Source: Dipylidium caninum (Eukaryota; Platyhelminthes; Cestoda; Cyclophyllidea; Dipylidiidae). From it: DNA of 64,000 nt. Position numbers and translations under genes: made by a program. Location of the stretch: assembly GCA_017562135.1 (NCBI GenBank), contig QEYB01000725.1:501001-565000 (forward strand), written 5' to 3'. The stretch's first letter is position 1, and each line of letters opens with the position of its first letter. Below the pieces are notes generated by a model. That model did no database searches. It was not told the DNA's origin and was given only the letters and a program-made list of their open reading frames with translations. Positions 10,449-23,766 of the stretch are shown here, piece by piece.

Positions 10449-13400
10449 TCAGTTGGGGCCATTCGACCGCGCAATTCGTCTGTGATTTATGAGAACTTTG
10501 ATCGTCAGTAGTATGTGAAGTGCGATAGCAATAAAGGGGGAAAATTTAGCCTTGACAAGATTTAAGATAATATTTGCCGAAGTTATTGTCAGCACATTTT
10601 GCTCTGTCGAGAAAGTAGCCGACGTCAGAAGCAGTTCATGGCTGGATCGTGCTTAGCCACGAAACACACATATACAGAGACTCCTCCCACCTACTTCCCT
10701 TTAATTCAGCAAAAATTTCATCGCACCTTCAATTTCACCACCTAACCAGAAATTGCTTATTACAAAAATAAGAGACCTTCCGAAAAATAAGGTGGATATA
10801 ACCTCTAACCCAAAATTTATCGAAAGGATGGGGAGTAATTTTCTTCCTGACCAGAGGAAAAGGTGGACATTTTAAAATAAGTAACGCAAGACCCTCGCGA
10901 CACGAACGGTTTGTCTCGTGTGAATGAAATAAGCCATGACTTTACCTCTTCTTCACCACGAATTTTCCAGAATGCTTACAATTTATTCTCCGCCCATCTC
11001 GTACACCTTGGTATTTGACAAATATTAAATCACAACTCTCCAGCGTTATTTACGTGGACATAAATACTGGGCGCCATGTTATCCATTATTGCGCTTATTA
11101 TGCTCCCAGTACGTTGGAGTAAAAAGTGATTTAGGGTCAACTCGGAGGGGAGGGAGGGGGGGGAGGAACATTCCCAGGGATGTCGGGCCGTGGTGGCCAC
11201 CCCCGGGCAGCTGAACAGGCGAGGCGCGCCGTGTGGCGAAGGTTGACTGGCAAACTGACCGTCTCCGTTGACGGAGGCAAGAATTTTATGCGAATTGAGC
11301 CCAACCGAGGAGGCGGGGCCGCAGCCTGTCAAAATGGGCCCCCTGAGCGGCACACCGGGTCGAGTGTGTGGCGTGGCACTGGTGCGCCACACTCCGTGGC
11401 ATCCTTGGGACCGATGAGGTGAGAAATTTCAAAGGGAGACGAGCATGGCCCCATAAAATCCTACTTCGACCCGCTGGCGGACACGAGGGGGCTGATGACA
11501 AGTGGACGCGAGACCAGCCGATCGCCCCACCACCGCTGCTCCACCCTCGGGGATGTGGGGGGGGGGAGGGGGGACGCACCAGGTCTCAGGCCCCACGGAG
11601 GTTGGAGGAAAGGGTCGCCAGGGCGAATAGCGCAAGAGGAACATTCGACCGGCGCTTATTCGCCTCCACGACACCTGGAGGGGAAATGAATGCTCTGACC
11701 CGCCCCAACCTCATGTCACTAATACTACATTTCGCTTTGGAGACGAGGAATTTTGAGGAAATAATGCTGGCTTGAGAATCTCAAGTGCTTTGGCGAAAAG
11801 CCTCAAACTCTTTTCATAATATAAAAGGTATAGAATTGACTTTCTTCAATAGTACTGGGAAAAGACGCCATGACTGTCCGTGGTCTTCTCCAAGTGAGAA
11901 TGCCGGAGGCGGGATCGAGTGAATTGAACTAACTTCTCCCACCGACGGTCAGGAGATTAATATGCGTATGGATTGGTGGCTTTGAATCACTCCACCGTGA
12001 TTCACTTACTCGAAGATTGACGAAAAGCGGCGTCTCCTTCCTTCATGTGGTCATTTGACACGCAGCAAAACGGAGACACCAACAATTCGCAATAAATTCG
12101 CGGCTCGTGAGTTGGTGTGTGTTTGTGTGTCCTCCTGTGTACTTTGGACGAGCACCGGTCCTTCGGCTATTGCTCGTTCGCCGCGTTGCTACCATCCTGT
12201 CTGCGTAGGTGCGGATGTGCATGCGTGTGAGTGAACGAGCACGTAGGCTTTCTCCAGGTTTCGCTACTTCCAGTGAAGCCCATGGGCAGTTGCGAAGTTC
12301 CGTGTTCCAGTGTGCAAGTGGAAGTAAATGGGCACCATGACGACGTGAGGTCAGCCTGTGCTGAGGCTTGCACATCGCACCACCCAATCGGAGTGCAGCT
12401 CCGCGTTATCGATTTCTCTCCTCTTTACGCGCGTTTGCCGATGCGACTGCGCGCCTACAAACTCACAACCAGGCTAAAAGCCAGGCCACTCACAAAAATC
12501 GATCGATGTTCCAGGCAAATGGACGATCACGTGACAGATGGACTTACCTGGATGCGGAATATCGCCACGTCCGATTGGCCTTCGCATCACTCCCCCAAGT
12601 AAATACCTTATAATAATAAATTTGAGGTTTAAGATGACATTTTTATTTTCAAGGAAATTGTTCTCATTCCCAAAATTCACTCCTTGCAAAGAGGAGGAAA
12701 AATGGAGCATAGACGAGGAATTTGCGCTGAACAAACTATGCAACCACATGTATAAATCAAGATTTTATTGTGTGAACGATGCTCACCCCCCCCCTCCCCC
12801 TGCGGATGAGAAAGGAGTGTGATTCAGTAGCAGCCACACGGCTAAATTGCTCATTTAACCGGCAGTCTAATGTGGGATCTTGGGACCAAGGCATGCAGAA
12901 CAAACGCGAAACTTGGGTCTCCTCTTTCTCCAGCGAGGATGGCAACGGCTACTTGGAAGTGCAATTACCGTCTCACGTCTTCGTGGCTTCAGTTTGTTAA
13001 AACATTAGTAAAATGGGCAGTTCCTCTGCGTGACAAACAGGGGGAAGGTTTTATGGCCGAAGCCTCGTGCAGCGGGGAGGCATCCATCATTCGCGGGGGA
13101 AGGCGGACCGCTAAGTATCTAATCACAGCCAGGTCCTTTGAATTTTTAACATGCTAGTGATGAATGCTGTAAGATTTGCCAAAGTCCATTTGCTGCGGGA
13201 GTAAATCTTTTAAAGCCGCCTGAGGCAGGCCCGAGTTTGCTGATGACAACTTCATTTTGCCCATTTTGGGGAAAGTAAGTCATGCGACACGGAAAGGGGG
13301 AAGAGTTCGCTGGCAGCGTGAAGGCACGCAGGCAAAGTTTGAGAATCCCCGAGCCCTCATGCTGCTGGGACTGTCCATTGAGTGTGTTTCCTTCCACGTC

Positions 13401-16400
13401 GGCGGTGTCAGTGGGCCTGTTGGGCTGAGGGACCGGAGCGTCGTCGGTCCTGTGAAGGAAGAAGGCCAAAGTGGTTGCCTCCGTTGGTGCAACCGCCACC
13501 TCCCCATGCGTCTCTAGTGGCAATGATGCACACCTTCGCCTTCCCGGTGAAACAAAAGGCGGACCCTTTTGTCCGACGGTTCTGCCCCGTGTTTGCCACT
13601 CTTTGGGAGGCGGGGGCGTTGAAATGTAAACCGGACAGTCGAGTTGCCTTCGCCGACGTCACGTCAACAGACCCGGGGGCCGCAAACGCCCTCCAGCGGG
13701 CGAGTGTGGGCCCCGTCCGGAGTGCCGAGGGCTGGCGCTGCTTGAATGCTGCCCCTTAGTCGGTCTGAAAGTCAGTTGACTGTCTCGCTTTTTTCCCCTG
13801 TGTGTTCCATTCACCCTGCGGTGCCAGCGGTGTTAAACGCCGGCGCTTCACTCGCCCCCATCTCCACCTTTCCCCGGCCATGAATCACGGGCCAGCGGAG
13901 TTTCATCTGAGGTTAAATGCCTCGTCTCGCTCCCTCCGGGAAATCAGATTTCTCCCCTTCGGCCGCAGTTACCACGGCTCGCCTCCACACAACCCAGCTC
14001 TTTAGCACTTCGAGTGAGCGCCTTGGCTGGTGTAAAAGCGAATCGGACTCCTCTCCTCTACTCTCGGCCCTCTCCTCTCCTGAGAGGGTTTTGCCCCATC
14101 CGTCGCTCGCACTTAGCAGCGGAAACCGAACAACTTACTCGCTGCACTGCGAGAGCGGCATTCCTCGACGCCAGTGATAGCTGCAAACTCCCAACCGCGT
14201 CGAGCTGCGTCCGAAGGCAAGGAGAGCCGAGAGAGCGAGAGAAAGAAAGAATGTCGTAAGCGGCTGTTCAGCGACTAGTCATCATTTCGTTGTCTCAACC
14301 TCGGCGCTGGCTTAAGTTGCCCGTCTGCGCTGGGACATCGGGGAGTGAACGAGCTCAGTTTGTGCGTTCACCCAGGCTTCTGCAACCTGTCACGAGCCAA
14401 ACGAAGATGAGGTGCTGCTTTTCTGCCCACCCAGGGGGACACCCGCCGGCGCGGGGGGGGGGTAGAGGAGGAGTTGCTCTGCGCCACCGCCGACATGCCC
14501 GAACGTTAGACTGCGAAAATGGTTGAGCTAATAGACAAACGACCGGAGAGGTTTAACAGACGCCTTTGAAAACCGCGCACACACACGAAGTGGAGAGCAT
14601 TGGGGGGTGGGGGGAGGGGAAATGGACAAACCGCAGTTTTGAAGCACAAATTTGCCCTTCCTCCCTGCGGCGTCCCCCTGTCCCTTCACGCATGCCAACT
14701 GTCGACTGGAAATCACTCGTTTTGCCCGCCGATGTGGCGGGTTTTTCGGCTCTGGGTCCGTCGCTCCATCCCCTCGTCCGTCCATTCATGATTCACCCGG
14801 CGCGTCGGCCACCCAACCTGCTCCACTGCCAACTGGGGCAGAGGCGGTTTGCCGCTTGCTGGAAAGTGGGCCGGTGGAGGAGCGGACGCTGGGGCGATGG
14901 ACGACGATGGGCACCGCAGTGCTCTTTCGGCGTCCACGCATCGGACGCCCGCATCCGGCCACGAGGTCTTCGAGTTCCTCCACCGCATGTCCTCGTACAC
15001 ACTCGCCCCCTGAGGGGGTGTGGGGGGAGGCGGAAATGGCTCTCCCAGGCCTCGCCACGGAAGGAGCAGTCAAGCTGGCGAGAACACATCATTTCAGTGT
15101 TCACATGGTGTGACTAAATGAGGGCTTCGCTCGGCCGCCTCGAGCAGCCACTGACTGACGGCAGAAACGCAGAGTGGAACAGCGTGGGGACAGCGATTTG
15201 CCCAACTGCGCACTCGAAGTCGACAAGCACTGCCGTGTGGAACACTGTGGACGACACGATAGCCACGATGAAATGATATTGTGCAGTCGGAATGCGAGAG
15301 AAGTAGTGAAAAATTCGCCATTTGTAACGCAGTTTTTTTGTATTTCTGGTCACATTATCCTTCAAACTCCGCCTATCCGGACCACGGGGCGAAGTCATGC
15401 ACGTTGCATTAATTTCAGCTGAATTAGGTTTACTTTGTCCTCTCTTGTGAGTCTTTCCTCCGATAACCGCCGGAGTCAGGGCTTATCTCTGCGTTTTTTC
15501 TGCCACCACTTTTTGAAAATATGCCTTCTTCTTGCAGCCTGCGAATTGTGCAATAGTGTCAAAAGTGTCGACACTTGGAATGCCACCGCTGAAGAGTGAA
15601 ATTCGATGGAGCCGATGGTCCTGCCTGAGGCTCCACTGCGGAGAGACGCAGATGGTTTGGTGTAACCACCGTGAACATTTAAGGGACTTGCGATAGAGTC
15701 GGCACAGGCGACCTCATGGGCGCAGTAGTAAAGTAAATGAAGGAAATAGCTCTCCTGGCACACTGCCTCTCATTAATCAACACCGTGAAAATGAGTTTCT
15801 CCCCCTTCATCAAAGGACGCCACAGGATAGGTCGAGCGTGGTGGACCGTGCCGACACCTTCCTTAATCCAGCTAATCGCCTTGATTAATAATGATAGAAT
15901 GATTAATAATGACTCTAACCTGGGTTAGCGCAGTTGATCAAAAACCGGTAGGAGGAGCCTTTGCCACAAATCCAACTGCCTTCTTTGATGCCTCCCACCG
16001 CGAGGCGACTTCTTATCCCTTCGCAGTAGATGTGGCCACAATATTACCACTTGCACCTCTTATGAAATAACCATATTTGTACGGTGTATTGCTTAACAGA
16101 TTTGACTACACTTTGGTGGTTTTAGTGATAAATTAAACCCTCCCCAAAGGTTCTCCGTCCTCTACTCAAATTTTCCGCCACCACTTTAACGCTTTTAATT
16201 GGTCGCCGATATTCAATCAGCGATGGCTTTAGACCAAAAATCGATAGCCCTCAGCCAATAGGAGTGAGGCCTCCGCGCCCCAATGTCTAATGCAACCGGC
16301 ATTGAGTGGCCACTTCAATGGGCGTTGCACGAACGCGACTGGACTGTGGTGAGTTCTCGCAAAAGATGTGTCCTTTACACGCAGGTTGTAGCCCGTTATT

Positions 16401-16834
16401 TAGACGAAATCAGTTGATTACTCTCTGAACCCCTCAGATTTGGAGAGAGTAGTGCAGAATGAATGGCGAATTAATGAGGTTTTTGCACTTAGAACAAAGT
16501 ATTACCAGTTGAATGTGCTTTTATGGAAGAGTGGAAGACGTACATATATAAATGGAAATAAAATGCGAGGGAAGCGTTTAAAGTCTAGTCTTTGAATAAA
16601 CAAGCAGATGGATGTGCGTATAAACGAAATAATGTGTGTGGCGGAAGTGGGATGAATAAAAGAATGAAAATTCAGCTGAGATGAGGCTTACATGGCTTAC
16701 TCTGCTTGGGATTTTATTAGCAAGTCCTACTGTCTTCGTCAAATTATTCGGGAAATAAAATTATAGTTAACCATTCTAGTTTTCGAGGAAGACAGGTGAT
16801 GTGCTGTCAATAGTCAAGGCTGTCAGAAGTGGAC
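10449..16834. other. No recognisable gene; GC-rich 11.1-15.0 kb
   Basis: Directly upstream of the noggin-like gene, so its promoter should lie in the left part. Open frames of 80-180 codons overlap on both strands between 11.1 and 15.1 kb, but their translations are Arg/Pro/Ser-rich without family motifs. A noncoding or regulatory role is inference. Confidence 0.45.
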
Positions 16835-17095
16835 CTAATAAAGAAAGAATGTCGGTTTATTGAGAAGTGAAAATGTCATTGAATATATTGGAAAAAAAAC
16901 GCGCTTTATTATTTTTTCCGTACATTTATTCAAAGAGTTAAGGCTTGTGACAGAACACTGGGAGGTGAGGAGGAGTTTTGATTTCCGAAATTCCTGAAAC
17001 GCAGCCGCATAATCCCCAGATGACTTCACTTCATGGACGTGATGATTCTCGTCGACCAGGCAAGTAACATCCGGACATTTTTCTGTTTGAGCCAT
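16835..17095 (-). CDS. Possible small protein ORF, not recognised
   Basis: 86-codon frame starting MAQTEKCPDVTC. The first about 60 residues look protein-like (KSSGDYAAAFQEFRKSKLLL) and vaguely recall the first strand-helix-strand of a thioredoxin fold, but no CxxC follows. The last about 25 codons are AT-rich and include AATAAA-like strings, so they resemble 3' UTR. It may be one exon of a larger gene, a pseudogene or chance. Confidence 0.25.
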   Translation of the reverse strand: MAQTEKCPDVTCLVDENHHVHEVKSSGDYAAAFQEFRKSKLLLTSQCSVTSLNSLNKCTEKIIKRVFFPIYSMTFSLLNKPTFFLY

Positions 17096-19900
17096 TTTGT
17101 AAGAATAAAAATCTCCCTTTTTAGTCGCAAATTAGGTGAAGCGGGGCGTCACACTTCCCAAATGAATTGCAAAAGTTCTTGCGATCTCTTCGCCATGGAG
17201 TCCGGGACCAAAACCAGTGGGCTTTGAAATCAACACTTGAAGTTCAGCATTACGCTGCAAAAAGTAAAAAAAAAGAGTAGATTCTCACATTCTCAACGAA
17301 GTCGACTTTGTCAACCCACGTTTCCAAGGCCGGGTCTCCTGAGCATTCTACCGCCTTACCGAAAGTCTAACTTGTCTGGCATTTCATTTCACTCCCGGTG
17401 GTATCAGCGCACGTGTTTAAGCGGTAACCCACACGTGAGTGTCATTCCCTGTGACCTCTTCCCCTTAATCCCCGACCTTGAACCGCCCTCTCCACCGTGT
17501 CCCACTGGCCTCCGTGGGGTAGACGAGCTGCCCCACCACTCGTGCAAAGCCATTAAACATGATTGAGGCGTTGAAATTTGGATCACATTTCCCAGTCAGA
17601 ATAGAAATTGCTTTGGCATGAGGTGAATAATGGCAACACTTAATCGAAGTATTTCCTGATAAAGGCAAAATTTCATATGCTGTTCCATGCTATACGATGA
17701 GGCGATTTAGCTAGGTCAAACAATTTAACCGAGATAGAAATTATTATTTGGAAAGGTTAGGAGGATGGATGACAACTAAAGGCAAATAGAATTAATGAGT
17801 AGAGAGAATACACCGTGTATAACGGCAACTGGATTGAGAAAAGGTAAATGAATAGAATGGATTGCCACGAACATATTGGCCTGTTCTCCTCTATGGGCTG
17901 TTGGAACCATCAGTTAATTTTCCCCTAAGCGAAAGTTTCTTTGACATACAAGGGAATGGTAACCACTGAATTACTATTGTCGGTAACTATGGCATCGTCC
18001 GCTCTATCTTTTTATGCTTATCCTTTCATTCCATACCCCAATTTACTTAGCTTATTATGCAACTTTCACGACCAAAGTAACCTTCCTTACATAAGTCGAC
18101 GTGATTTACCCCTCTCGGTCTGCTTTTGTTGTCAGGACTTCCATGCCTAGGTAGTTACTTGCGTCATCGGAGGAGTCGGGAGGTGTAGGAGCGGAGGTGA
18201 TTAGTTGGTAAACGCAGGTTGACGATGAGGTCAAGACTAAATGCCCTTCGCGCCCTCCCCTCCTTCCAGTGACTCATGTTCCCGCGGTTAATCATAGTCA
18301 TGCTTGAAATTTGACCCGGGTTGAGGGGTCACTTCTTAGCAGACGGGTTTGAAGTACGTTGACTTACGCCAACATCCTCCTCCATGTCAAGAATCACTGG
18401 TAAATTAAATGCACCTTGCACGCTAACTGTGCACCCAATTCGGCTGCCTAGTTGTGAAGAAACGGCTCCGAATTGTCGCCTTTCTTTCTCGGACACTGGA
18501 TATCTGTCACGTTAGTAACATGATCCCCTTAGGGTGTTCCGTCTCTTCACCTATGGAGGGAAGAAGAGGACCCCAAATTACCACAAAATTGATACACATA
18601 AACACAGTTGAGTTTATGCTCATCGTCCTGATTCGATCAAACGTTAACTTATCCACTGTTTTTAATTTATCATCTCTTCAACCAGAGGAATTTTCCACAA
18701 AGTCTGTTCACTTGTCTGAAGAAAGTGAATGATGTGTTGCGAAACTGCCTCACATTAAACTTGCGTTGAACGTTGGCTGACGGAAAGGTCAGAAGGGGAA
18801 GAGATGGCTTCTGTCGAAATTTGAGGAATATGTTTTACGACAATAAAGGAGTGATGGTTTGCCCTGAATCGCCTCCTTCTATTCAACTTTTAATCAATTA
18901 GTTGGCAGTCAACAGGCGCCTCCACCGGGACAGATGAGAGCTCGGAGAACGTTATCACAGTGGTTGAGACAAGCCGAGGAATCTTTTCTTGCCACCTCGA
19001 CTTTCTCATGTTTAACTTAACACTGACAGAAGTGTAAAAACCTACCAAGAAAGACCTCGGAGTAATCCCCCAGTTTTCATGTCAGATGGACTATTTTTGT
19101 TTGGTTTTTACAACTTTTCAACAGCCTTACCTTCCACTAATTAGGCAGCACCAAGACTTCATTCGTCCTTCCCTCACACCGCCTCGAGTCAATTTTGAGG
19201 TAGCGGGATAAAAGTAGACGCAAATGGACGAGGGAGGAATCAAAGAACCTCAGCCTACCCACGTACTATCATTTATCGTGTCCAAAAGTGACATTTATCG
19301 AAGGCCTTTCTTTGTTATCCCTGCACTTAGCCTTTGCCCCTCGGATCCCCTTCGGTGGGCCTGCGAGTGAAGGGCGAAAATTTCTTCGAGCATGCTTTTA
19401 GCCATCATCAAGTTAGCTTAAAGGCGACAATCTTAATGAGGTCTGTTGACGAGTTTGGGCTAGAACGTCTTGGTCAATTCTCGCAGGGAGGGAGTCGACT
19501 TTATTCCACCTTCTTCGATTGCAGCCATGCTTCGTCCTCCTTTGTCAGCTCATTCCTCACTGAGTTGGTGAAGCATCAGAAAAGGGCCTTTCACACCTTG
19601 GCAATAACTGAAATTCTTGGTACCAGTCGTAGAAACAACGTGCCTCGAGAAGGCGAGTTCGAGTTTTCTCTCGTGTTGCTGCTTCTTTTAAGGAGCCTTT
19701 CGAAGGCAGATGGGAGGGTCAAAAATCAACGCGACGGTGCATCGCAATGCCGGTTAGAAAAAAAAGTTTTCTCGGCTGTGCCCTGAATTTCAGGCAACTC
19801 TTGGTGCATTATTCTCGAAGTTGAGGAAAAACCTCCCCCGAAGAGCATATCAAGTTACGACTCAGGTGCACACTACACAAAAACAACGGCCAAACTCGCT

Positions 19901-19960
19901 TCCCCCCCACCCCACCCCGCCATCCCTGCAGCCAGCGCTCCCCCCCCCCCCCCCCCCAGC
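19901..19960. repeat. C-rich low-complexity tract
   Basis: Several C runs including one of 18 consecutive C residues. Confidence 0.9.
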
Positions 19961-20896
19961 CAGCATGACTTCCGTTCGCGTCAGCGCCCGATTTGGCTTG
20001 GCCATTGTCGCGACCGGAGGAAGGGCTTTCGAGGGAGAAGAATTTACCGGGAAACCTCATCGTCGACCAGATTCAGGCGTGTAGCAGTAGTTTTAGTAAT
20101 TTTGTTGAGTGTAAAACACATTTGCTTGCATCCCTGTAGTATTTGCTGCCACAAATCGCTTGGTTGGTGCGAGGAAGACCCAAAACTTCGTTCGGGCAAG
20201 GTGCCAAGTTAACTGCTTGGTGAGTTGTTTATGGTAATTTCCTCACATTCAGTCTATTTTTGTTTAGGTATTTCTTAATTAATTGAACATTCCCATGGTG
20301 TTCTGGAGGGGATCATTGCCGAGGGACGGGAGTTGTGCCTTTTCCCCTGCCTTTCTGCAACCGTCCGCGGGGGAGAGGCCGCGAACTCCCGGGCAACTAT
20401 TTATACCGACGGGAGAGAGTGGCAGTGGCAGTTGACTGGTCAGCAGCTCGTCGACCATCAAACGGCGGCGGCACTTTGTCTTCCTGCGGTACGCCGAGTT
20501 TTGCATTGTTAATTCTAATGCCAGTTAGGATTCGTCCAACCAACCAGTCACAAACTCGGGGCATCACTTTTTGATCCTGACTAGGCAGGCAATGCTTAAA
20601 ATGACGCGTGTGTGATTTGCTTTGACAGACCACATTACTGCATATCTACATGGCGAAAACCTTAAATCATTCTCTGACGGACACATTATTTTGACATCAA
20701 CATCGACAGCATGAACAACAACAGCGAGGAGAGAGAGGGTGGCTGGGGAAGAAGAGGAGCGGGGGAATTATCTCCTCGCACCCGGTAACAAATCGCCTCG
20801 GTGGGTATTTATGTTTTAAGGACATGCAATATCCCCAAAAGAAGTTGGTAAAAGGGGAAAATGCCGGCCGCCCTGGCCGGTCAGCGCAGTCGCGGT

Positions 20897-20940
20897 GGAC
20901 GGAGGCGAAGACGGAGGCGAAGGCGAAGGCGAAGGCGTGG
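20897..20940. repeat. Hexanucleotide GGCGAA-type repeat
   Basis: Six-base unit (variants GGCGAA and GACGGA) repeated about six times. It creates a long Arg-Leu alternating translation on the minus strand that is not a gene. Confidence 0.8.
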
Positions 20941-21349
20941 CTCATGAAGCAGGCGAATGAGGTATTGGACGGTGGCCGACAGAAACAACAAAACGAGCGA
21001 GGAGGACGGAGCATCGAGATGTCGTCGAGGTGGCGAACGTTCTGTCGGGCACACTGACGGCAAGATGAAATCGGGGAAGTGGCAGCGCAAAATCGTTTCA
21101 TACGCTTTTTGCCGAATGCACCAGTTTCCCAGACCCAAATGGTCTATGTGTGCGGTGTTTTTGCCCTGTGATTCCTGTGGGAAGACCCATTGTGCTTGTG
21201 CGTTTTTGTGGGTGTGGGGTAAGGGGAGGAGGCGGTGGTAGGTGGCAGGCGGGCAAGCGGGCGGGCGGACGGGCTGGGAGGGAAATTTTTGTTTCCTCAC
21301 CAACTGTTACCGCTTGTCAAAGACAAAAACGCACAGGATAACAGGCGGG

Positions 21350-21390
21350 CACAGACACACACTCCCACACACACACACATACACATGCAT
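21350..21390. repeat. Imperfect (CA)n microsatellite
   Basis: CA dinucleotide repeat with T and C interruptions. Confidence 0.9.
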
Positions 21391-23149
21391 TCCTGCATGG
21401 CGCCAAACCACACAGAGCGAGAGGCAGTGAGAGGGAGAGAGAGAGAGGAAAGGAGGCGTAGATACTCACCGCGGTGGGCACCTACTTCGGGAAGTGTGTG
21501 AGTGTGAGGACGCGCCAAGTGTGGTTCTCCACTTTCTCCGCTCACCGCGCACTCCTCGCCCGGCAGGTCGTCGAACGATTCCACGTTGTCCTTTGTAATT
21601 CTTGGGGTAAACTCGTTTACTTCTCAACTTTCATACTATACTCCTATAAGCCTACATTTATATTGCCGTGAGAAAAGTGAATTTTCAATGGGACATTTTT
21701 TGAGGGGAGGGAGAATGAGGCGACCATGACGCAATCACAGCACTGACGATTTGTGAATTTCCACTCACTCGAATCCAGGTATCGGCAGTAGACGAGGCCG
21801 AGGCAGAAAGGTGAGTTCTCAGTTAAGACGAAAGTGCATATTTGAAAGAGTATACAGACAAAGAATTACACAGGAGCACACATTGTCCTCAGAACGAATA
21901 GTTGGAACTGCGAACTTATCAGAAAATATTCAGGAATCTCGTAAGTACAGTAGGCAACCGAAGCATCACTCCAATTTTGTGGACACGAAGCAAAATTCAA
22001 CAGAATGCGCGATTTTTACGTTTACTGATGAAAATATGCCGTAGGTGAGAGGGAGAACGAATGATTGATAGTCAAACACGCGGAGGTTTTGTTGTGTTCC
22101 TCCTTACTTACATTTCGCGTGCCAGTGTGAAGGACGAGTAAGAATATCACACTGAACCAACATGTGTCAGTCTGCGATTAGTGGTGCATTTTACTCAGTG
22201 TGGAGTGACTGGATGCAGTTATAGAAGATTTAGAAATTTTTATTTTCTTTTAATGGGAAGATCCATTACCGCCATACGAGGGTGCGGTGCAGTTATTTGG
22301 CCCCGCTGAAACACCTTAGAACTGTAGAATTGGACGGTTGGGTGGTAACAGCAAAGCGCGGTTTGGGAAAGTCATTCCGAGAGCGTTTTGCATAGTAGTG
22401 TCGGGCTCTGAAATTGTGAGAATATTTTTTGTCTAGCTGACGGACAACGGTCCATCTACTAGCAAATGGTAGGTAGAGCGTGCCACAAACAAAAAAGACA
22501 GTCTATAGAAGTCATTCTAAGTATATTGGGATTGTGTCAGTTAACCTTCGTATCAATGGAATGTTTTCAAATACTCCTTAAAAGAATAGAGTTCTAAAGA
22601 ACAAAGTGACGACTTGAATAGCTGACAGCATAGCGCCTCATGCTTTCACAAGGTCTTTTGATACGCAAACACAAAGGAGCAATGTATCAGGGAAATAGTT
22701 AAGAAAAATCGGAGACCCATCAACTAAATTTGGTGAGGAAGAAACCGAGTTTGTTCCGTGGGCACAGAGCCTAGTTAGTTACAGTATGAGGCTAAAATCG
22801 CCTATGGAATACGCAAGCGTCACGCTCTGATCTTAGCAGTTAGATAACCATGAAGAAGTGACACCTTATTGACTTGTAAATTAATTTATTAGAAGCCATG
22901 GTAAGAGAGTAAATGGGGATCCGAAAATGGGTCAGCAAATGCGAAAAGGATTATAAGAATGGAGATTTGCACTTCGTTGCAGTAAGGAACATTTTTTATA
23001 TTTTATAACAAGACGCATTGTCCGGGTTGCAATTTGTGAGAAATATATATAGTCAAATATGGATTAAGTTATTTTAATGTTTCATTATCGAAGTCAGCCT
23101 ACAGCGCCGACCTCACAAGGACGGCCAGGGGTGTGCTCGACGCGGCGAA

Positions 23150-23669
23150 ATGGCGCAGATGCGGGCCGTCGATGACGATTCAGATGCAAAAGAATTAAAA
23201 TTTCAGGAAGGTCGGAGATAAATAACATTATGCAATTTTTGTAGAATTTGAGAATGCCGAGACTCTGATGATATCCGAAGTGAAGTTCCTCTTAGAGCAT
23301 AGGTAAATAGCTTTGCCATTTGCAAAGCTCTTTAGAAAAAAACAAAATGAAACCAATCCAATCCACGAACTGGAACTGTCCAACAATTTCACGAAAACTT
23401 ATAACTATGCGACGCAGTTTTCTAAATTTAATAACCGCGAGACTGTTGAAAGCGTCAGAAAGTAATGCAATCTTATACAAAATATCTTTAGTTTGCTTGT
23501 TCAAAAACACTTTCACAACTTTGAGCTTGCTGCAATCGCAAATCTTCTACCTGATACTGCGGAAGAAGCCCGAGTTCTGATACCTAGTTTAGAGGGTCCG
23601 CGTTTTCCGGAAGAAGAGCTCCAACAGATTCTCGATGAAATCCAGTCCAAGCGGAGTTTTCAGTCCTAA
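23150..23669 (+). CDS. POLR2D: RNA polymerase II subunit RPB4
   Basis: RPB4, which with RPB7 forms the stalk of RNA polymerase II. Exons 23150-23210, 23245-23302, 23336-23461 and 23492-23669 give 140 residues (human 142). Motifs in order: [20 protein letters not shown]; a middle helix with [51 protein letters not shown]; and the C-terminus [17 protein letters not shown]. Each matches the family with no gap other than the introns. The start ATG is followed in frame by a second ATG three codons later; the first was chosen. All three introns are 30-34 nt, and each must be removed to keep the conserved frame. The next gene downstream is on the same strand, about 1 kb away. Confidence 0.95.
23211..23244 (+). 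other. 34-nt intron in POLR2D
   Basis: GTCGGA to TTTTTGTAG; phase 1. Removal joins the acidic N-terminus to EFENAETL. The donor is weak. Confidence 0.85.
23303..23335 (+). other. 33-nt intron in POLR2D
   Basis: GTAAAT to CTCTTTAG; phase 2. Removal joins FLLEHR to KKQNE as in the family. Confidence 0.9.
23462..23491 (+). other. 30-nt intron in POLR2D
   Basis: GTAATG to ATCTTTAG; phase 2. Removal joins ESVR to [13 protein letters not shown], the conserved HRDC helix region. This is one of the shortest introns in the window that is fixed by homology. Confidence 0.9.
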
Positions 23670-23760
23670 GACAATGTGTGTATTGTTCTTGTACATGAGA
23701 TTCTTTTATATGTTTTGTAATAATCCTCAAAGGCTGTGGTGTTATTATTGTCCCTTTGCT

Positions 23761-23766
23761 ATTAAA
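23761..23766 (+). terminator. Possible POLR2D polyadenylation signal (ATTAAA)
   Basis: ATTAAA 92 nt after the POLR2D stop codon. No upstream AATAAA was seen. Confidence 0.45.

Larger units (their letters stand above)
17096..23149. other. No recognisable gene; scattered simple repeats
   Basis: No exon with family similarity was found. A 150-codon plus-strand frame at 19334-19786 and a short frame at 21811-22044 have no motif I recognise. The right end must contain the POLR2D promoter. Confidence 0.45.

Noticed and set aside
14566..15117. 183-codon plus-strand frame
   Set aside because: Overlapped by similar-length frames on both strands; no motif; Arg/Pro-rich.
20697..21303. Minus-strand frames of 134-140 codons
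   Set aside because: Driven by the hexanucleotide repeat (Arg-Leu alternation) and Cys-rich low complexity.
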